From IMG/VR virus record IMGVR_UViG_3300042890_002721, positions 1-64,000 of that record: DNA of 64,000 bases; one strand, given 5' to 3'. Positions 60,255 through 64,000 of the stretch are shown in pieces. Position 1 is the first letter of the stretch, and each line of letters starts with the position of its first letter. Under the pieces are notes generated by a model. It was given only the letters and a program-made list of their open reading frames with translations. It was not told where the DNA came from and did not search any database. The DNA comes from a virus. The position numbers were made by a program, and so were the translations under genes.

Positions 60255-62072
60255 TTATTTAACTCTAACCAATATATCTTTAGTTGGTTCTAGAATTTCA
60301 AACATACTAGTTGGTTCACCGAATAATGTATAATCACCACTTAAATCGATTTGTCTTGTGTCAGCATCTAAATAAGGTTGTGAAATCTCATTTAAGCTAT
60401 ACAAACCACCTACTTTATTATAAACTCTCAATTCAATGACGTTAATCACACCACCAACATTATTTATTTCTTTTAATAAATTAGAAATATAGATATTATC
60501 ACCCATTTGGTATTTATTGATATCCATATAAGATTGAACATCATTTATTACTTGTGATATTACTTGTGATTGGGTTACTTTTTTATCAATATATAAATCA
60601 ATCTCAAACCCTAGGTTAATAATTCTACCATCAGTTATTTGAACATAATCATTAAGCATTCTATAATCAGCTAAATAAGTTGAAATATTATCTTTTAATG
60701 CACTAGTAGAAGTATTTGATAATTGACTATTACCATTTAAACCTAAAACATATACATTTATTTTGTTTTGTTCTTCAAAAACACCACATCTAAATGGTAC
60801 ACCAAATTTACCTGGCATTTGTGTTATTCTAGTTTGATAATCTTTAATCGTTACGGCTCTATTTTGTGAAGCAAAATTATATTTAACCATATTTCTGATT
60901 TCATCAACACTAGGCACATCTCTACCACCTAAAGCTGGAAATGCATTATTAACTTTTAAAGAGTTTTTAACAGCATTATTTATTTGTTGGTCACTACCAA
61001 TAACACTTACATTAGCTAAACCAACAGTAGTTAAAACACCAGTACCAATATTTGTATCAGTACCACCACCTACTCTATATTTAACAAACATAGTGGTATT
61101 TGCTGTTGGGGTTTCACCTAAAGACATATTATTTATGAAATCACCTATTTGATTAACCAACGCTGTGTTGCTGTCAAAATCACAAAGACTAGATGTATCT
61201 TTGGTTCCAGAACCAAATATTGTCTTGGTGAAACCTAAATCAGTATATTCACTTATGAATTTTTTAGTAACAGATATGAATTTACCTGGTCTTACGCCAG
61301 CATTATCAGTTGTTTTTGTTGTATCTTCAATAAAAACCTTATCTTCAGCCAATGCATCCATCTCAAACCATCTGTTGGTTAAATCAATAAATTGAGCAGC
61401 GTTTGGTTCAGTTGTGAAATTAGTACCTTGGAGGGTTATAATTGAATCTATTGATAAAACATTTGTATCTGGTAATATAAGTTCAAAGAATGGTTTAACA
61501 TCACTTGCATTTATTACCCTTTTAAATATTTTAGTAAAACCATTTATAACCATTTCTCTTTTAATAAGAGTATAGTTTATTATTGTACCGTTTGAGTCAA
61601 CATTAGGTATTATCTTTCTATTAGGTATACCACCAACCGTAAATGGATTTGAAAAATCAATATCCACACTTGTTTCGAATACTTTACCAGCACCAGTAAC
61701 TTGAGTACCAGCTCTAATTATTGGAGCGTATGATGAATCAAATGTATCACCAAATACTGGAACTTTAACACTAAAATCTACAATAGTAACACTTGGTCGT
61801 TTACCAGGAATCTTTAAACCAAAAGTTCTAGCTAAAGATAATACAGATTTTCTCTCTTGTGCGTAATCGATTTGTGTCTCTTGAAACATCCTATCCGTAT
61901 TAACAGATAACATATCACCAACAGCAGCATTTAACTCTAATAACATCATACCAACACTAGCATCATTAAAGTCATTAAAGATATCTGGGTAATATTTTCT
62001 AACCATATCGATTAGTTCAGCTCTGATATCTGCGAAGTTTCTACTAGTGTAATTTATACCTTGATTTGCCAT
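60255..62072 (-). CDS. baseplate wedge gp6/baseplate-J-like, 605 aa
   Basis: Opens INYTSRNFADIRAELIDMVR, the typical baseplate_J start, and shows the conserved block GMMLLELNAAVGDMLSVNTDR with RTFGLKIPGKRP after it. The C-terminal domain carries the tail-tube-facing folds (VTIKDYQTRITQMPGK; LADYRMLNDYVQI). Length is close to T4 gp6 (660). It forms the baseplate wedge together with the gp25-like product encoded 12 nt upstream. Confidence 0.92.
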   Translation of the reverse strand: MANQGINYTSRNFADIRAELIDMVRKYYPDIFNDFNDASVGMMLLELNAAVGDMLSVNTDRMFQETQIDYAQERKSVLSLARTFGLKIPGKRPSVTIVDFSVKVPVFGDTFDSSYAPIIRAGTQVTGAGKVFETSVDIDFSNPFTVGGIPNRKIIPNVDSNGTIINYTLIKREMVINGFTKIFKRVINASDVKPFFELILPDTNVLSIDSIITLQGTNFTTEPNAAQFIDLTNRWFEMDALAEDKVFIEDTTKTTDNAGVRPGKFISVTKKFISEYTDLGFTKTIFGSGTKDTSSLCDFDSNTALVNQIGDFINNMSLGETPTANTTMFVKYRVGGGTDTNIGTGVLTTVGLANVSVIGSDQQINNAVKNSLKVNNAFPALGGRDVPSVDEIRNMVKYNFASQNRAVTIKDYQTRITQMPGKFGVPFRCGVFEEQNKINVYVLGLNGNSQLSNTSTSALKDNISTYLADYRMLNDYVQITDGRIINLGFEIDLYIDKKVTQSQVISQVINDVQSYMDINKYQMGDNIYISNLLKEINNVGGVINVIELRVYNKVGGLYSLNEISQPYLDADTRQIDLSGDYTLFGEPTSMFEILEPTKDILVRVK

Positions 62073-62084
62073 AATTTTTATTTA

Positions 62085-62471
62085 TTAAAGTTTAATTGTT
62101 ACAAAATCAGCTGTTTGGAAAACTCCATCAGTTATTGTGTAATCTATATTGATAACAGCAGCATATTCACTTTCTTCTGTTTCAGTAACTGTTATTTCAT
62201 TAATTGTTAAGTTTGGTAAATATCTTTTAACAACCGTTTTAATCTCACTTTTTATTTCTGATAATGTCATATCATCATTTGGTTGAAATATGAATCTAAG
62301 TAAATCCGTACCAAATTCTGGGTTGTATAATCGTTGACCTTTACGTGTTAGTATTAAGTGCATTAAATCAGCTTTAATTGCTGCGTTTGGGTCTGAATTC
62401 AAATCCAAAAAGAAACCATCATTACTATTCTTAAAGGGAAAATTTATATTTATATATGTTTTACTAGCCAT
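62085..62471 (-). CDS. baseplate wedge gp25-like protein, 128 aa
   Basis: Matches the gp25/GPW family: LTRKGQRLYNPEFGTDLLRF in the middle, then FQPNDDMTLSEIKSEIKT, PNLTINEITV and YAAVINIDYTI. Length is typical (T4 gp25 is 132 aa). It is an essential wedge protein that contacts the tail sheath. It lies immediately upstream of the gp6-like gene, the order found in many contractile phages. Confidence 0.92.
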   Translation of the reverse strand: MASKTYININFPFKNSNDGFFLDLNSDPNAAIKADLMHLILTRKGQRLYNPEFGTDLLRFIFQPNDDMTLSEIKSEIKTVVKRYLPNLTINEITVTETEESEYAAVINIDYTITDGVFQTADFVTIKL

Positions 62472-62533
62472 AACTTTGTTTATTAGTAAATATTATACTA
62501 TTTAATTTTTATAAGTAAATATGGTAAATAAAA

Positions 62534-62554
62534 AAAGGCCCTCATGGGGCCCTT
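62534..62554 (-). terminator. terminator of the ribonucleotide reductase gene
   Basis: GGCCC pairs with GGGCC, extended by G-U and two A-T pairs, with a 5-nt loop and seven T on the minus strand. It ends the nrdA transcript 8 nt past its stop. Confidence 0.8.
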
Positions 62555-62561
62555 AATTATT

Positions 62562-64000
62562 TTAGCTTGAACAACCGAAGCATTCAAATTGACTGTCTAC
62601 TGGTTTTTCTGGTGTTTTATTCTTATCCATATCGATAGCTAAGTGTTTTGCTTTATTTTCGACTGGTTGACTTCTTAAGTAATATTGACCAGTTTTTAAC
62701 CCTAATTTCCAACCCAATGTATGTGCTGTTGTTAATTTACCTACTGTTGGTGTATCGAAGAATATATTAAGACTTTGTGATTGGTCAATAAATGGACCTC
62801 TATCGGCAGACATCTCTATAAGTGCTTTTTGAGATATTTCCCACACTGTTTTGTAAACGTCTTTAATTTCTTGAGGTATAACTGGTATGTTTTGAACACT
62901 ACCTTCATTTTTAATCAATTCATTAAGTATATCTCTATTCCATAATCCTAAATTTTCTAAATCTCTAACTAAGTGTTTATTTACCATTGCAAATTCACCA
63001 CCAGTTACCTTACGAACATATAGGTTAGATGTGAATGGCTCAAAAGCTTCATTAGAACCGATTACACGAGCCGAACTAGCTGTTGGTGGACAAGTTGTTA
63101 GAAGAGAGTTTCTAAGACCATATAAAAGGATATCAGCTCTTAATTCATCCCAATCATACATACCACTTAAACCATCTTCTGTTAGTCCCCACATTTCCCA
63201 TTGGAAAATACCTTGAGATATTGGTGAACCTTCATAATGTTCATAGGTTAATCCAGTTTCTTTAGCTAAATCACATGATTGTCTTAATGCATTAAAGTAT
63301 ATTGTTTCAAATATATTTTTATTTAATAATCTAGCCTCTGATGATGTAAATGGTAATTTTAACATTGCGTAAACATCAGCTAACCCTTGAATACCTATTC
63401 CTAAAGCTCTTTGTTCTAAACCACCTTTTCTACCTTCTTGTGTTGAATACTCATTGATTTCAATAGCAATATTAAGTGATTTTGTGATAGAACGTGCAAC
63501 ACGACCTAATTCATTAAAATCATATTTACCATCTTTTACAAATTTTTGAACTGGGATAGATGTTAGTGTACAAATAGCTGTTGTATCTTTATCAGTTACT
63601 TCCATTATTTCTGAACATAAGTTACTAGAGTGAATCACACCAAAGTTCTTTTGGTTAGATTTCTCGTTAGCATGGTCTTTATAACACATATAAGGCATTC
63701 CAGTTTCGATTTGAGCTTCTAGTATCTTAAGCCATAAATCATGTGCTTTAATTTTTGTACCTAAACCCATTTCAACTCCTTTATTATATTCAGCTTCATA
63801 TTCATCACCATAAATCTCATACAATGGTTTTAACCCAGCTGTTTTAATATCGTGAGGACAGAATAAATACCAATCACCATTAGACTCAACAGCTCTCATG
63901 AAGTTATTTGGAATCCAAAGTGCAGTGAATAAATCACGAGCTCTTAAGTTTTCATCACCAGTTTTCTTTCTAATATCTAAAACATCAAACACATCTTTAT
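62562..64000 (-). CDS. nrdA: class Ia ribonucleotide reductase large subunit, 5' end outside window
   Basis: Only the C-terminal ~479 residues lie in the window; the frame is open to the right edge. Visible features: SSNLCSEIME with the Asn, thiyl Cys and Glu of the active site, TCPPTASSARVIGSNEAFEPF, GQYYLRSQ with the paired radical-transfer tyrosines, and the C-terminal ECFGC redox pair. It makes dNDPs for phage replication. Its small subunit is not seen here. A dNMP-kinase-like gene at the other edge fits the same pathway. Confidence 0.95.
   Translation of the reverse strand, partial: KDVFDVLDIRKKTGDENLRARDLFTALWIPNNFMRAVESNGDWYLFCPHDIKTAGLKPLYEIYGDEYEAEYNKGVEMGLGTKIKAHDLWLKILEAQIETGMPYMCYKDHANEKSNQKNFGVIHSSNLCSEIMEVTDKDTTAICTLTSIPVQKFVKDGKYDFNELGRVARSITKSLNIAIEINEYSTQEGRKGGLEQRALGIGIQGLADVYAMLKLPFTSSEARLLNKNIFETIYFNALRQSCDLAKETGLTYEHYEGSPISQGIFQWEMWGLTEDGLSGMYDWDELRADILLYGLRNSLLTTCPPTASSARVIGSNEAFEPFTSNLYVRKVTGGEFAMVNKHLVRDLENLGLWNRDILNELIKNEGSVQNIPVIPQEIKDVYKTVWEISQKALIEMSADRGPFIDQSQSLNIFFDTPTVGKLTTAHTLGWKLGLKTGQYYLRSQPVENKAKHLAIDMDKNKTPEKPVDSQFECFGCSS

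Noticed and set aside
1-64000. Alternative genetic code with TAG or TGA reassigned
   Set aside because: Long frames end in ordinary stops, TGA ends the GIY-YIG gene and TAG ends the 57-codon gene at 724; no in-frame recoding was needed.
1-64000. CRISPR array, insertion sequence or attachment site
   Set aside because: No regularly spaced repeats, transposase gene or flanking tRNA repeats were found.

Overview
The window is a 64 kb piece of a large, AT-rich tailed-phage genome that almost certainly infects a member of the Bacteroidetes. The phage identity rests on a contractile-tail baseplate pair (gp6/baseplate-J-like and gp25-like), a gp46/gp47 recombination nuclease pair, a RuvC-like resolvase, a DnaG-type primase, a class I ribonucleotide reductase, several lytic enzymes and at least six homing endonucleases. 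The host assignment rests on four things: a short Bacteroidetes-style primary sigma factor, promoters of the Bacteroidetes type (TTG, 20 bp, TAnnTTTG), SprB-like repeats in a giant tail protein, and a histone H1-like (Hc1) protein of a type common in that phylum. Nearly all genes lie on the minus strand; the few plus-strand genes are small or stand between transcription units.

Layout, left to right. 1-900 holds the end of a dNMP-kinase-like gene and two small genes. 950-2215 is an RNA locus read leftward: candidate structured RNA, tRNA-Pro, tRNA-Met, an HNH endonuclease gene, and two degenerate tRNA-like elements. 2236-6606 is a proteostasis block: a complete tmRNA, ClpP and DnaJ, with small genes between. 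6664-15240 is accessory: a Ro60-like (DUF2828) protein with an adjacent structured RNA, RNase HII, a Nudix hydrolase, an Hc1 protein and many small proteins. 15283-25122 carries lysis functions (L,D-transpeptidase-like protein, GH24 lysozyme, amidase, possible spanin pair) and long acidic proteins that may be virion components. 25146-35870 is information processing: sigma factor, gp46, T5orf172-type protein, gp47, PD-(D/E)XK nuclease, a possible ADP-ribosyltransferase, primase and RuvC-like resolvase. 35922-62471 is a tail and baseplate cluster. The window ends inside the ribonucleotide reductase gene.

Three observations stand out. First, the Ro60-like gene is followed on the same strand by a 168-nt region whose ends pair and which has its own terminator, which would fit a phage Y-RNA-like partner. 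Second, homing endonuclease genes have entered at least five protein genes and left a second, decayed copy of the target gene end on the far side. Three related endonucleases sit exactly on the start codons of tail genes, and their own stop codons lie inside the first codons of the gene they displaced. Third, two promoter classes can be read by eye: twelve sites with an invariant 20-bp TTG to TAnnTTTG spacing in front of RNA, DNA-metabolism and chaperone genes, and a TATTTATA box in front of many lysis and structural genes.

All calls come from reading sequence and recalled family features; no database search was run.
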